DNA of 64,000 nucleotides from CAIYOL01 sp964494805. Lineage in GTDB: Bacteria; Planctomycetota; Phycisphaerae; Sedimentisphaerales; Anaerobacaceae. Of this stretch, positions 1-8,035 are shown in pieces. The notes under the pieces are model-generated. The model was not told the DNA's origin and did no database searches. It saw nothing but the letters and a program-made list of their open reading frames with translations. The position numbers and the translations under genes are program-made. Numbering within the stretch: position 1 is the stretch's first letter; the number at the start of each line of letters is the position of its first letter. The stretch covers positions 163,129-227,128 of the forward strand of contig CAZBST010000004.1 in NCBI GenBank assembly GCA_964494805.1, given 5' to 3'.

Positions 1-964
1 ATGCGTTGCTGTCCTTGCCTTTGTATGGAAACTTTACCCCTACCGGCGCAGCAACAGGCTGGACAGTCACGACTGCTTCGCCTTCCTTCAGTTCCACGCT
101 TTGGTTGTCGCTGGACGGTATCACCAGTTTCGTCTCCGGGTTGCTCAGCTTAAGGTAGTAGGTAACCGATTTAGCGGATTCAATATTATTTAACGGCTCT
201 GGGCTGGCTAAAAACATCTTGTCAACCAATTCCAGAACATCGTTCTCACCTAATGCGAACTCCTTGGTGCAGGCGATCATCTCCATTTGCTGTGTCCCGA
301 TCATTGGCGTAATGCTTTTTTTGGTATTGCCATTTTCGTCAACATAACTGGTGCTGACAATCTCGCTTCCAGTTGGTGTCTTAAAGGTAGTCTTAACCTC
401 CGTCAAAGCCACAACACGTCCCAGCAGGTCAACATTTTGTTTCGGCCCAATATGTATTTTAACTTCGATAGGCTGCGCGTTGCCAACATTGAATATCTTG
501 GTGCTATATTCTAAACCTTCCTTAAAACCTTTCTCAAGCTGCAGCAAACGCAGGCCCTCATCCATCACCGCGCCGCTTGGCCATCCAAACGACGTCTTTT
601 GCTCGTGTCCCATCGATATAGCCGTCACATTCACTATCCAAAGCTCATCCACTACCCCGGAGATGCTTGCTGTCATTTTACCGAGGTTTTGCACAACCTT
701 AAAACCTAATGGCTTGCCTTCGGTCGTTTCAATGTTGGTTTCCGTCATATTCATTTTTACTGGTTCATTGGCTCGGCTAACCATCATGCTCGTCTCTTGG
801 GTGGTGGTCACTTTCCCTTCGGCCACAACACGGCTTCGTATTGCATGGCCGATTTTCTTGCCCTCCGTAAACACGGCATAATACTCGGGTTCCTCCGACT
901 TAGCATTGTTCACGCCGGCTGCTGCTAATATTAAGCAAACAGCAAAAACATGCCGAATTTTCAT
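1..964 (-). CDS. exported protein, C-terminus outside window
   Basis: The frame is open from an ATG at 964 to the window edge, giving about 321 codons of an incomplete gene. A purine-rich GGGG site lies just before the ATG. The first ~23 residues form a signal peptide (MKIRHVFAVCLILAAAG), so the product is probably exported. The mature part starts EEPEYYAVFTEGKKIGHAI and continues with beta-prone, charged segments without any visible catalytic motif. From memory this style resembles the N-terminal half of planctomycetal secreted transglutaminase-like proteins, whose Cys-His-Asp triad would lie beyond the edge; this is a guess. It is divergent from murE. The CDS itself is well supported, the function is not. 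Confidence 0.8.
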   Translation of the reverse strand, partial: MKIRHVFAVCLILAAAGVNNAKSEEPEYYAVFTEGKKIGHAIRSRVVAEGKVTTTQETSMMVSRANEPVKMNMTETNIETTEGKPLGFKVVQNLGKMTASISGVVDELWIVNVTAISMGHEQKTSFGWPSGAVMDEGLRLLQLEKGFKEGLEYSTKIFNVGNAQPIEVKIHIGPKQNVDLLGRVVALTEVKTTFKTPTGSEIVSTSYVDENGNTKKSITPMIGTQQMEMIACTKEFALGENDVLELVDKMFLASPEPLNNIESAKSVTYYLKLSNPETKLVIPSSDNQSVELKEGEAVVTVQPVAAPVGVKFPYKGKDSNA

Positions 965-1088
965 AATTCAACCCCTTTCATTTTTCCCGAATTTCAAAAA
1001 AACGCTCCTAACCATTATAAACATAAAGCTTTGAATTTTCATCGCAATTTTTTCTCCGTTGGCTAAAATATATCAGAATTCCTTGTAA

Positions 1089-1100
1089 CATAACGTTATG
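1089..1100. promoter_or_regulatory. 12-bp palindrome overlapping the murE start codon
   Basis: CATAACGTTATG is a perfect inverted repeat whose last three bases are the murE ATG. No Shine-Dalgarno sequence is seen before this start, so the palindrome may affect translation or bind a regulator. It could also be chance, since it is short and AT-rich. Confidence 0.25.
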
Positions 1101-2567
1101 ATTTTTGATGAGCTGATAAAACTCGTTTCTTCAGATAAGGCGCCCGGTATTCGCATTGATTCGCGTCTTGTCAAAGCTGGCGATATTTTTGTGGCTGTTG
1201 AAGGGACAGTTTTTGATGGCCACGACTTTATTAACCAGGCCATTGTAAATGGTGCTAAATATATCGTTTGCCAAGACAAAGGACAGTGGACGGGCCACGG
1301 GCCACGAGCCGTGGGCCACGAGGTTATAGTCGTTGATAATTCTTCGAAAGCGGCTGCGATTCTGGCACAAGCGAGTATGGGTAATCCCTCTTCAAAATTG
1401 ACCAATATCGCTGTAACCGGAACTAATGGAAAGACCACCGTTGCTTTTCTTGTCCGCTCTTGTATGCAAATCGCTGGCCAAAAGTGTGGCCTTATCGGTA
1501 CAATCTTCTATGACACAGGCACAGCGAGCTTCGAAGCACCCCTGACAACCCCTGACTGCCTGACCATCGCCGAAAAACAATCGCAAATGCTAAAGGCCGG
1601 CTCAAAATATATGGTCATCGAAGCCAGCAGTCATGCCCTTGCCCAAAATCGACTGGCGGCCATTGATTTTAAGGCCGCCGCATTTACTAACCTCACCGGC
1701 GACCATCTCGATTATCACAAAACCAAAGAAGAATATCTTACAGCCAAAACAAAACTTTTTACTGCTCTTTCGCCCGATGCTGTTGCCGTATTGAACAAAC
1801 AATCCCCGGAAGCCGAACTCATCGCCCAAAAGACAAAGGCAAAAGTTTTACGGTATGCCGTTGATGCTCCTGCCGATATCAGCGCCCATATTGAATCAAT
1901 GGATACAAATGAAACGACATTCGTTTTAAAATATTACGAGTCACGAACCACGAGCCACCAGTCACGAGTAAGTACCCCTCTGCTGGGTCTGCATAATGTC
2001 AGCAACCACTTGGCGGCGGCAGGACTATGCCTCGCAGTAGGATTCGATTTGGAGACGATAGCAACCGGCCTTTCAGCTCTACAGGGTGCGCCGGGCCGAT
2101 TGGAGAAAGTCAGTTGGAACGGTGATTTTACTGTTCTGGTTGATTATGCACATACCGACGACGCCTTAAAAAATGTCCTCTCAACATTAAAGCCTCTCTG
2201 CAAAGGTAAACTAATGGTCGTTTTCGGCTGTGGTGGCGACAGGGACAGGACCAAACGACCGCGAATGGCTAAGGTCACTGAACAATTAGCAGACTTTGTA
2301 ATCGTAACCAGCGATAATCCCCGCACCGAAAAACCGATGGATATAATAAATGAAATCGTTTCCGGTTTCAAAAATCCCCGCTCACCGAAAATTACTGTTG
2401 AACCCGACAGAAAGAAAGCCATTGCCTTGGCTGTAAAAACCGCCCAAAAAAATGACATCATATTGATAGCTGGCAAAGGCCACGAAAACTATCAAATCAT
2501 TGGTAAACAAAAATTCCCATTTAGCGACAAGATAGTAGCACTGGAACACCTGGCAGAAAGAAAATGA
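1098..2567 (+). CDS. murE: UDP-MurNAc-tripeptide synthetase, mDAP type
   Basis: Cytoplasmic ligase that adds meso-diaminopimelate to UDP-MurNAc-L-Ala-D-Glu in peptidoglycan synthesis. The 489 residues show the Mur ligase plan: N-terminal UDP-binding domain (IDSRLVKAGDIF near 20-31), ATP-binding loop TGTNGKTT near 107-114, central motif ASSHAL, and a C-terminal domain with DNPR near 406, the signature of DAP-specific rather than lysine-specific enzymes. The stop overlaps the murF ATG by four bases, indicating coupling. Two stretches are foreign to the family: GHGPRAVGHE near 65-75 and YESRTTSHQSRV near 280-291. Both are encoded by heptamer repeat tracts and sit in probable surface loops. No clear ribosome binding site is present. 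Confidence 0.95.
   Translation: MIFDELIKLVSSDKAPGIRIDSRLVKAGDIFVAVEGTVFDGHDFINQAIVNGAKYIVCQDKGQWTGHGPRAVGHEVIVVDNSSKAAAILAQASMGNPSSKLTNIAVTGTNGKTTVAFLVRSCMQIAGQKCGLIGTIFYDTGTASFEAPLTTPDCLTIAEKQSQMLKAGSKYMVIEASSHALAQNRLAAIDFKAAAFTNLTGDHLDYHKTKEEYLTAKTKLFTALSPDAVAVLNKQSPEAELIAQKTKAKVLRYAVDAPADISAHIESMDTNETTFVLKYYESRTTSHQSRVSTPLLGLHNVSNHLAAAGLCLAVGFDLETIATGLSALQGAPGRLEKVSWNGDFTVLVDYAHTDDALKNVLSTLKPLCKGKLMVVFGCGGDRDRTKRPRMAKVTEQLADFVIVTSDNPRTEKPMDIINEIVSGFKNPRSPKITVEPDRKKAIALAVKTAQKNDIILIAGKGHENYQIIGKQKFPFSDKIVALEHLAERK
1291..1322. repeat. heptamer tract in murE (unit like CGGGCCA)
   Basis: Four imperfect 7-nt units stand in a row: CGGGCCA, CGGGCCA, CGAGCCG, TGGGCCA, then CGAG. The tract is translated within murE as part of a loop between the N-terminal beta strands. 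It belongs with six other tracts in this window that share the period but not the sequence. Confidence 0.75.
1938..1969. repeat. heptamer tract in murE (unit like GAGTCAC)
   Basis: Units GAGTCAC, GAACCAC, GAGCCAC, CAGTCAC, then GAGT. Read in frame it gives ESRTTSHQSRV, which has no counterpart in typical MurE proteins as I know them. Confidence 0.75.
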
Positions 2568-3961
2568 TAAAATTCTCAATCAAAGACCTCACCCGCATAA
2601 TAAAAGCCAACCTTGTGGAGGATTCGAGCCGTGCTCTGCGGGCCGCCGGTCACGGTTCCTTCATAGGCGTAAGCACCGACTCGCGAACTATCAAGACCGG
2701 TGATTGTTTCTTCGCTATCGCCGGTGATAATTTCGACGGCCACAATTATATTGATGACGCCTTCGCCAAAGGCGCCGTTTGCGCCGTCGTCAGCAGAGAT
2801 ATTAATTCCCCCGGCAATTGCTTGTTGAAGGTGACCGATACCATAAAAGCTCTCGGTGCCTTCGCTGCCGAATTTCGTCGATTGATGAACTTCGAGGTAG
2901 TTGCCATCACCGGCTCCATCGGCAAGACCACTGTTCGACAAATCGTCCATCACGTCTTAAGTCAGCACCATCGTGTGTATCAATCGCCGAAGAATTTCAA
3001 TAATCAAATCGGTCTGCCTCTGACGCTTCTTGGTGCCGGCCCAAAACACGAAATTGTCATCACTGAGTTGGGCACCAACCACCCCGGCGAAATTGCGTAC
3101 CTCACCGCAATCGCCCAGCCGGATATCGCAATTGTAATCAATGTATGCCCCGCTCACTTGGAAGGTTTCGGCGACCTCGATGCTATCACAAAGGAAAAGC
3201 TGTCCATTTCACAGGGATTTCGGCCCAATGGTGTTTTCATAATCAACGCCGATTTGGTTAAAAGGCTGAATAATTACCAATTACCGGTTACCAGTCACCA
3301 AATCCTGACCTTCGGAAAGACAGACGGCTGCGACTTCCGCGTCCAAAACATCTCCTTCGACGGCCCAGCCAGCCGATTTACCATCGACGGAGTAGAAATC
3401 CTTCTGCCGCTGGCTGGCCCCGGAAACGTCGAAAATGCACTCGCCGCCTGGGCTGTTTGCAGCCAATTTGGCATAACTATTGGTGATTTTGCACAAGCGG
3501 TAAAAACCCTGTCAGCTATTCCTATGCGGGCCGAATTGTTGCAAATTGGAACGCTGACGGTATTAAATGATTGTTATAATGCCAACCCTGCCTCGATGAA
3601 AAATGCCCTCGATATATTAGCCAACCTTATCCTAAAAGAAAAACGCCGAGCGGTTTTTATCTGTGGTGATATGGCTGAACTGGGTCGATATACGCAGGAT
3701 TTACACGCCGAGTTGGGATCTGCCGTTGCGCACGCCGAAGTCCGGCTCTTGCTTACCGTCGGCGAATCCGCCAAAGTCGTCGTTGAGACCGCAAAAAACA
3801 CCGCCAAATACGATTTGCAGGCAGAATCTTTCACAGATGCCCTTTCAGCTTGCAATAATCTCAAAAAATTCATAAAAAATTACGATATAGTATTGGTCAA
3901 AGGCTCCAGAATTAACAAGCTGGAATTGACCGTCGAAAAATTAAAAGAGCTTTTTGCGTAA
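2564..3961 (+). CDS. murF: UDP-MurNAc-tripeptide--D-Ala-D-Ala ligase
   Basis: Cytoplasmic ligase that joins D-Ala-D-Ala to UDP-MurNAc-tripeptide, giving the pentapeptide used by MraY. At 465 residues it has the normal length. The N-terminal substrate domain has the VSTDSRTIKTGDCF motif near 36-49; the ATP loop is GSIGKTT near 117-123, with Ile where Asn is commoner; the central part shows TELGTNHPGEI; and the C-terminal domain contains DCYNANPASM, a strong MurF signature. The ATG lies inside the murE stop (ATGA overlap). Residues NYQLPVTSHQ near 237-246 come from a heptamer tract and look like an insertion in a loop of the central domain. Confidence 0.95.
   Translation: MIKFSIKDLTRIIKANLVEDSSRALRAAGHGSFIGVSTDSRTIKTGDCFFAIAGDNFDGHNYIDDAFAKGAVCAVVSRDINSPGNCLLKVTDTIKALGAFAAEFRRLMNFEVVAITGSIGKTTVRQIVHHVLSQHHRVYQSPKNFNNQIGLPLTLLGAGPKHEIVITELGTNHPGEIAYLTAIAQPDIAIVINVCPAHLEGFGDLDAITKEKLSISQGFRPNGVFIINADLVKRLNNYQLPVTSHQILTFGKTDGCDFRVQNISFDGPASRFTIDGVEILLPLAGPGNVENALAAWAVCSQFGITIGDFAQAVKTLSAIPMRAELLQIGTLTVLNDCYNANPASMKNALDILANLILKEKRRAVFICGDMAELGRYTQDLHAELGSAVAHAEVRLLLTVGESAKVVVETAKNTAKYDLQAESFTDALSACNNLKKFIKNYDIVLVKGSRINKLELTVEKLKELFA
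3272..3300. repeat. heptamer tract in murF (unit like AATTACC)
   Basis: Units AATTACC, AATTACC, GGTTACC, AGTCACC, then A. The tract is translated as NYQLPVTSHQ within MurF. Period and copy number match the two murE tracts, while the unit sequence differs. Confidence 0.75.
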
Positions 3962-4008
3962 CTCGATGCTGGATGCCGTTTGAGTCTGGTCGTAAAAGAC
4001 GGTAAAAT

Positions 4009-4043
4009 GAGTATCGAGTATCGAGTATCGAGATACGATATGA
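4009..4043. repeat. heptamer tract at the mraY start (unit GAGTATC)
   Basis: Three perfect copies of GAGTATC are followed by GAGATAC and GATATGA, the last of which contains the likely mraY ATG at 4040. The preceding bases 3963-3976 (CTCGATG CTGGATG) look like another two-unit tract. The whole murF-mraY gap is therefore mostly repeat. Confidence 0.8.
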
Positions 4044-5179
4044 TATACCATTTATTGTGGCATTTCCGTAATGTCTTCACTCACAAGTTGGGCTTTTATG
4101 CCTATCAGGATGTAATGTTTCGTTCCGTGGCTGCTGTCCTGACTAGTCTTTTTATCGCACTTTTCCTCGGTCCTTCTATCATTCGTTTCCTGATGCGCAA
4201 AAAAATTGGCGACCGCCCAGAGTTTCATCACGCCGCACTCAACGAGTTGACCAAGGAAAAAGCCAACACGCCGACAATGGGCGGCTTGATTATCATCCTT
4301 GCCGCTTTAGCGACAACCTTGCTCTGGGCAAAGCTCAACAACCCGTTTGTTCAGAAGGCAATTATTTTAGTAATAATGTTTGGTGCCCTCGGCGGCGCCG
4401 ACGACTGGCTAAAACTCACCGCCGATATCAGGCACCGAAGCAGAGACGGACTAAAACCTTGGGAAAAGATCCTCTTCCAATTCGGCTTCGCCGTGCTTAT
4501 TGCTCTTTTCTTATATAGAGATTTTGCTAATATCCCCGACGGAAAACTATTCTGGGTGCCGTTCTATAAGCACGGCCTTCCCCTTGCCAACTGGACATTT
4601 GTTTTGATAGCGGTTTTTTACATATCTGCTACGAGTAACGCCGTTAATCTGACAGATGGTATGGATGGCTTAGCTGCCGGCTGCGTCGGTATGGTCAGTC
4701 TCGTTCTGGCGCTGCTTTGTTATGTCGCATCTGAAACGATGGCCCGAACAAACCCCGTCACCTGGTCCAGTTACCTCCTGCTCCCCGCTATCCCACAGGC
4801 TGGCGAACTGAGCATCTTTTATTCGGCTATCTTGGGTGCCGTCCTTGGTTTCTTGTGGTACAACTGTCACCCCGCACAGACCTTTATGGGCGATGTTGGC
4901 TCGCTGCCACTGGGCGCAGCTATGGGCTACGGTGCACTCGTGACAAGAAATGAAATCCTGCTTTTAATTATCGGCGGTGTGTTTATGCTTGAGCTTGTTA
5001 GTGTGGCTCTTCAGGTCGGTTACTTCAAATATACAGGCGGAAAACGGCTCTTCAGATGTGCACCCATCCACCATCACTTTCACCTCAGTGGCTGGTCCGA
5101 GCCGCAGGTTGTAGTGCGATTCTGGCTCCTCGCCGCCGCCTTCGCCGCCATTGCTCTCGCCACATTGAAAATCCGCTGA
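4040..5179 (+). CDS. mraY: phospho-MurNAc-pentapeptide transferase
   Basis: Integral membrane enzyme that moves phospho-MurNAc-pentapeptide onto undecaprenyl phosphate to give lipid I. The ATG at 4040 is chosen because the product then begins MIYHLLWHF, as MraY proteins do. An upstream in-frame TTG at 3980 would only add residues encoded by repeat sequence. The 379 residues carry about ten membrane segments and the family motifs: EKANTPTMGG, ADDWLK, NAVNLTDGMDGLAAG, the FMGDVGSLPLG aspartate motif and a C-terminal HHHFHLSGW. No clear ribosome binding site precedes the ATG. It is third in the murE-murF-mraY row; the usual next genes (murD, ftsW) do not follow. Confidence 0.95.
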   Translation: MIYHLLWHFRNVFTHKLGFYAYQDVMFRSVAAVLTSLFIALFLGPSIIRFLMRKKIGDRPEFHHAALNELTKEKANTPTMGGLIIILAALATTLLWAKLNNPFVQKAIILVIMFGALGGADDWLKLTADIRHRSRDGLKPWEKILFQFGFAVLIALFLYRDFANIPDGKLFWVPFYKHGLPLANWTFVLIAVFYISATSNAVNLTDGMDGLAAGCVGMVSLVLALLCYVASETMARTNPVTWSSYLLLPAIPQAGELSIFYSAILGAVLGFLWYNCHPAQTFMGDVGSLPLGAAMGYGALVTRNEILLLIIGGVFMLELVSVALQVGYFKYTGGKRLFRCAPIHHHFHLSGWSEPQVVVRFWLLAAAFAAIALATLKIR

Positions 5180-5199
5180 CGCCGAATTGCACATCTGTA

Positions 5200-5493
5200 T
5201 TATTCACTGTAATCGTCTTCGATATGAATTCGGACGTTTTCCCTGTAGCCCTGTGAATCACCGGAATTGATTTTGTCTATTCGTCTCTGTGCTAAAAAGA
5301 TTTTGACGGCGGTCCCCACACAGCCGGCACCTACAATAAAAAATACCGCCGCCGCGAGCATCGCAAAAAGTGCCGGCAGCACCAAAATTAAAATCCCAAA
5401 CCCCACCAGCACCAGCCCCGTCGTAAGAATTCCCCTTGCAATGCCCTTCGATGCCTGGGAAATCGCATTGGTATAAAATCGAAAGTAGCTCAT
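5200..5493 (-). CDS. small membrane protein of unknown function
   Basis: The 97-residue product has an amphipathic N-terminus (YFRFYTNAISQASKG), two closely spaced hydrophobic segments near 24-65 and a charged tail ending HIEDDYSE. It points against mraY, with about 20 bases between the two stops, and lies downstream of groEL on the same strand. I recognise no family. Composition and an open frame filling the gap support a real gene; the weak ribosome binding site is a caution. Confidence 0.6.
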   Translation of the reverse strand: MSYFRFYTNAISQASKGIARGILTTGLVLVGFGILILVLPALFAMLAAAVFFIVGAGCVGTAVKIFLAQRRIDKINSGDSQGYRENVRIHIEDDYSE

Positions 5494-5541
5494 AATCTTA
5501 ATCTTTTATCTCGTACCCCGTAACCGACAATTGACTGTTCT

Positions 5542-5569
5542 ACGAGTCGCGGGGCACGAGCAACGAATT
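5542..5569. repeat. heptamer tract at the groEL stop (unit like ACGAGNN)
   Basis: Units ACGAGTC, GCGGGGC, ACGAGCA, ACGAATT. The last unit runs into the groEL stop codon complement at 5568-5570. It is less regular than the mur tracts. Confidence 0.5.
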
Positions 5570-7190
5570 AATACATTCCGCCGCCCGGCGGCATCGCCGG
5601 CGCCTCTTTCTTCTCAGGAATCTCGCTCACTATCGCATCGGTCGTCAATAGCAGCGAAGCAATTGACGCTCCGTTCTGAAGCGCAGCCCTTTCAACCTTT
5701 GTCGGCACAATTACGCCGAATTCAATCATATCGCCGTATTCCTTGCGCAATGCGTCGTAGCCGAAGTTTCTTTCCTTGTTTTCCATAACCTTCTGGGCGA
5801 CAATCGAACCGTCCAGCCCCGCGTTCTCAGCAATTTGCTTAATCGGCGCTACTACTGCTCGGCGAACGATATCGACGCCGATTTTCTCATCGCCGCCGGT
5901 CTTGATTTTATCTAATGCTGAGATAGTTCGCAGCATTGCTACTCCGCCTCCCGGCAGGATGCCTTCCTCTACCGCCGCCCTGCAGGCATGCAGCGCATCT
6001 TCTACGCGTGCCTTCTTTTCCTTCATCTCCGCCTCCGTTGCTGCCCCGACGTTGATTTGCGCCACTCCGCCCGCTAATTTCGCCAGTCTCTCTTGCAGTT
6101 TTTCGATATCATAATCGCTGGTGGACTTTTCAATCTCGGTTTTAAGCTGCTCGATTCTACCCTTTATTTCCGTAGAGCTGCCTGCCCCTTCGATAATGGT
6201 CGTGGTGTCCTTGTCGATAGTGACTCGCTTTGCTCTGCCAAGTTGTGTAAGTTCGATATTTTCCAGTTGCAGCCCTAAGTCCTCAAAAATCGCCTCTCCG
6301 CCGGTCAGGATGGCAATATCGCTTAGCATCGCTTTTCGCCTGTCACCGAATCCGGGCGCCTTCACCGCCGCCACCTGCAGCACCCCGCGAAGTTTATTAA
6401 CAACCAGTGTAGCCAGTGCCTCGCCCTCAACTTCTTCGGCGATAATCAAAAGCGGCTTACCCTGTTTGGCTACCTTCTCGAGCAGTGGAACAAGCGATTT
6501 TACCGAGCTTATTTTCTTTTCATGGACCAGTATATATGGCTTGTCCAGCACAACGCTCATATTCTCTAACTTGTTGATAAAGTGCGGGCTTAAATATCCC
6601 TTGTCGAACTGCATCCCCTCGACCAGTTCCACCGTTGTCTCTAATGACTGTCCCTCTTCGACGGTAATGACGCCGTCTTTGCCGACCTTGTCCATCGCCT
6701 CAGCCATTTTCTTGCCTATCTCTGCGTCCTGGTTTGCCGAGCAGGTCGCCACCTGTTCGATTTGTTTGTTCGAATCAACCTGTATGCTCATTTTTTGCAG
6801 TTCTTCTACTATTCTTTCGACGGCTTTTTCGATGCCGTGTTTAACCTGCATCGGGTTGGCTCCTGCCGTGATGTTTTTCAGACCTTCATTGAAGATGCTC
6901 TCTGCCAGAATTGTTGCGGTCGTTGTCCCGTCGCCGGCTATGGTCGAGGTCTTTGAAGCTACTTCCTTCACCATTTGTGCGCCGAGGTTCTCGTATGCGT
7001 CTTCCAGCTCTATCTCTTTTGCCACCGTCACTCCGTCTTTGGTAACTGTAGGTGAGCCGAATGATTTTTCCAAAACCACGTTTCTGCCGCAAGGCCCCAA
7101 TGTTATCTTTACCGCCCTCGCAAGTTTCTCTACGCCTTCTCGGATTGCCGAACGTGCGTCAGTGCCGTAAGCTATCTTTTTAGCTGCCAT
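5568..7190 (-). CDS. groEL: chaperonin GroEL (HSP60)
   Basis: Subunit of the ATP-driven folding chamber that works with GroES in the cytoplasm. The 540 residues match the family length. The N-terminus MAAKKIAYGTDAR, the nucleotide loop GDGTTTATILAESI near 86-99, the apical-domain segments and the C-terminal PGGGMY tail are all present; the Gly-Met tail is short, with one repeat instead of several. A strong AAGGAG site precedes the ATG. groES lies 61 bases upstream on the same strand, the usual order, separated by a REP-like palindrome. No CIRCE operator was found upstream of groES. Planctomycetes often carry more than one groEL, so this need not be the only copy. Confidence 0.97.
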   Translation of the reverse strand: MAAKKIAYGTDARSAIREGVEKLARAVKITLGPCGRNVVLEKSFGSPTVTKDGVTVAKEIELEDAYENLGAQMVKEVASKTSTIAGDGTTTATILAESIFNEGLKNITAGANPMQVKHGIEKAVERIVEELQKMSIQVDSNKQIEQVATCSANQDAEIGKKMAEAMDKVGKDGVITVEEGQSLETTVELVEGMQFDKGYLSPHFINKLENMSVVLDKPYILVHEKKISSVKSLVPLLEKVAKQGKPLLIIAEEVEGEALATLVVNKLRGVLQVAAVKAPGFGDRRKAMLSDIAILTGGEAIFEDLGLQLENIELTQLGRAKRVTIDKDTTTIIEGAGSSTEIKGRIEQLKTEIEKSTSDYDIEKLQERLAKLAGGVAQINVGAATEAEMKEKKARVEDALHACRAAVEEGILPGGGVAMLRTISALDKIKTGGDEKIGVDIVRRAVVAPIKQIAENAGLDGSIVAQKVMENKERNFGYDALRKEYGDMIEFGVIVPTKVERAALQNGASIASLLLTTDAIVSEIPEKKEAPAMPPGGGMY

Positions 7191-7222
7191 ACTTTTATTT
7201 CTCCTTCTTAACTTCTGTTGTC

Positions 7223-7242
7223 ATTCCTGCGAAAGCAGGAAT
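7223..7242. repeat. REP-like palindrome between groES and groEL
   Basis: ATTCCTGC, loop GAAA, GCAGGAAT: a perfect 8-bp inverted repeat with a GNRA loop. It is the core of a widespread interspersed bacterial palindrome (GTCATTCCTGCGAAAGCAGG type). In the groESL mRNA it would form a stable hairpin between the two genes and could adjust their relative levels. Confidence 0.7.
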
Positions 7243-7251
7243 CTATCTTCT

Positions 7252-7542
7252 TTATTTTTCTATTACCGCCATTATGTCCGACTCGCTCATAATCAGATAT
7301 TCCTTGTCGCCTATCTTTACCTCTGTCCCGGCGTAGCTTGTAAAAAGCACCATATCACCCTTTTTCACCTCCGGCTTCCGTAGCGTCCCGTCGTCGAGCA
7401 CTTTCCCTTCGCCGACGCTTACGACTTTCCCTTTTTGTGGTTTTTCTTTGGCGGTGTCCGGCAGAACTATCCCGCCCGCCGTCTTGTTCTCCGCCTCCAA
7501 ACGCTCTACAAGCACCTTATCTGCTAATGGCCGAATCTTCAT
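7252..7542 (-). CDS. groES: co-chaperonin GroES (HSP10)
   Basis: Seven of these 96-residue subunits form the lid of the GroEL chamber. The product begins MKIRPLADKVLVERLEAENKT, has the mobile-loop region (KTAGGIVLPDTAKEKPQ, near 20-36) that contacts GroEL, and ends in the beta-barrel (GDKEYLIMSESDIMAVIE). AAAGGAG precedes the ATG. It is first in the groES-groEL pair; a receiver-like gene ends 82 bases upstream on the same strand, so cotranscription is possible. Confidence 0.97.
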   Translation of the reverse strand: MKIRPLADKVLVERLEAENKTAGGIVLPDTAKEKPQKGKVVSVGEGKVLDDGTLRKPEVKKGDMVLFTSYAGTEVKIGDKEYLIMSESDIMAVIEK

Positions 7543-7624
7543 TTGACCTTACTCCTTTCAAAAAAATCCTTAAATCTCACCCCGAAACACTCTGCCTTGC
7601 GGCACGGGGGGCTACAATATACAC

Positions 7625-8035
7625 TTATTCCGCGAAATTGTCTCTATTATATTTCTTTATGAATAACCTGTTCAGCTGTTCCCTTAGAATACCCATATTC
7701 ACAGGCTTGTCAATGACGCTGAAAACGTCCAGCCCCAGTGCTGCCCTTAGCACCGCCTCCCCCGGCTCGCTCGACAGCAGTATGCACGGCAACCTCGGAT
7801 AATCCATTCGAATAATCTTTATCGTCGCTAAGCCGCCGGCCTCAGAATCCATATCCACTATTGTTGCCTGTATTCGTCTCCGTTTGATAATGTCGACAAA
7901 TTCCCCTGTGCTTTCCGCCACTAACAAGTTAGCGCCTCTTGGCTGAAATATATAGCGAATCGCCTCCGGCCAACTCCAGTTCGCCCCGCTGGCCAATACA
8001 TTGACCTCATCGAATTTTGACGAATTCAAAACCAT
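7625..8035 (-). CDS. degenerate receiver-domain protein
   Basis: A 136-residue product. The start at 8035 is chosen because an AGGAG site precedes it by seven bases. Residues ~35-130 fold-match a response regulator receiver: beta1 LLVAES, the phospho-acceptor region IVDMDSEAGG, a Ser in LLSSEPGE, and the conserved Lys in VIDKPVN. The acidic pair after beta1 that binds Mg2+ is missing (AEST instead of DD), so phosphorylation may be impaired. No output domain is present. It lies upstream of groES in the same direction. A stand-alone or pseudo-receiver acting by protein contact is plausible; no partner kinase is visible. Confidence 0.65.
   Translation of the reverse strand: MVLNSSKFDEVNVLASGANWSWPEAIRYIFQPRGANLLVAESTGEFVDIIKRRRIQATIVDMDSEAGGLATIKIIRMDYPRLPCILLSSEPGEAVLRAALGLDVFSVIDKPVNMGILREQLNRLFIKKYNRDNFAE

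Noticed and set aside
287..881. Plus-strand reading frames of 75 and 176 codons
   Set aside because: They are antisense to the exported-protein gene running off the left edge, which has a signal peptide, a ribosome binding site and an uninterrupted frame; the plus-strand frames have neither start signals nor family-like composition.
1041..1069. Promoter for murE (TAAAAT at 1064)
   Set aside because: No acceptable -35 at 16-18 bases; TTGAAT at 1031 is too far away.
6121..7170. A 349-codon frame on the plus strand opposite groEL
   Set aside because: Antisense shadow of a highly conserved GroEL gene; serine- and phenylalanine-rich translation typical of reversed codons.
7543..7624. Possible CIRCE operator upstream of groES
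   Set aside because: A TTAGCACTC-N9-GAGTGCTAA repeat was looked for; only a lone ACACTCTG-like half is present.
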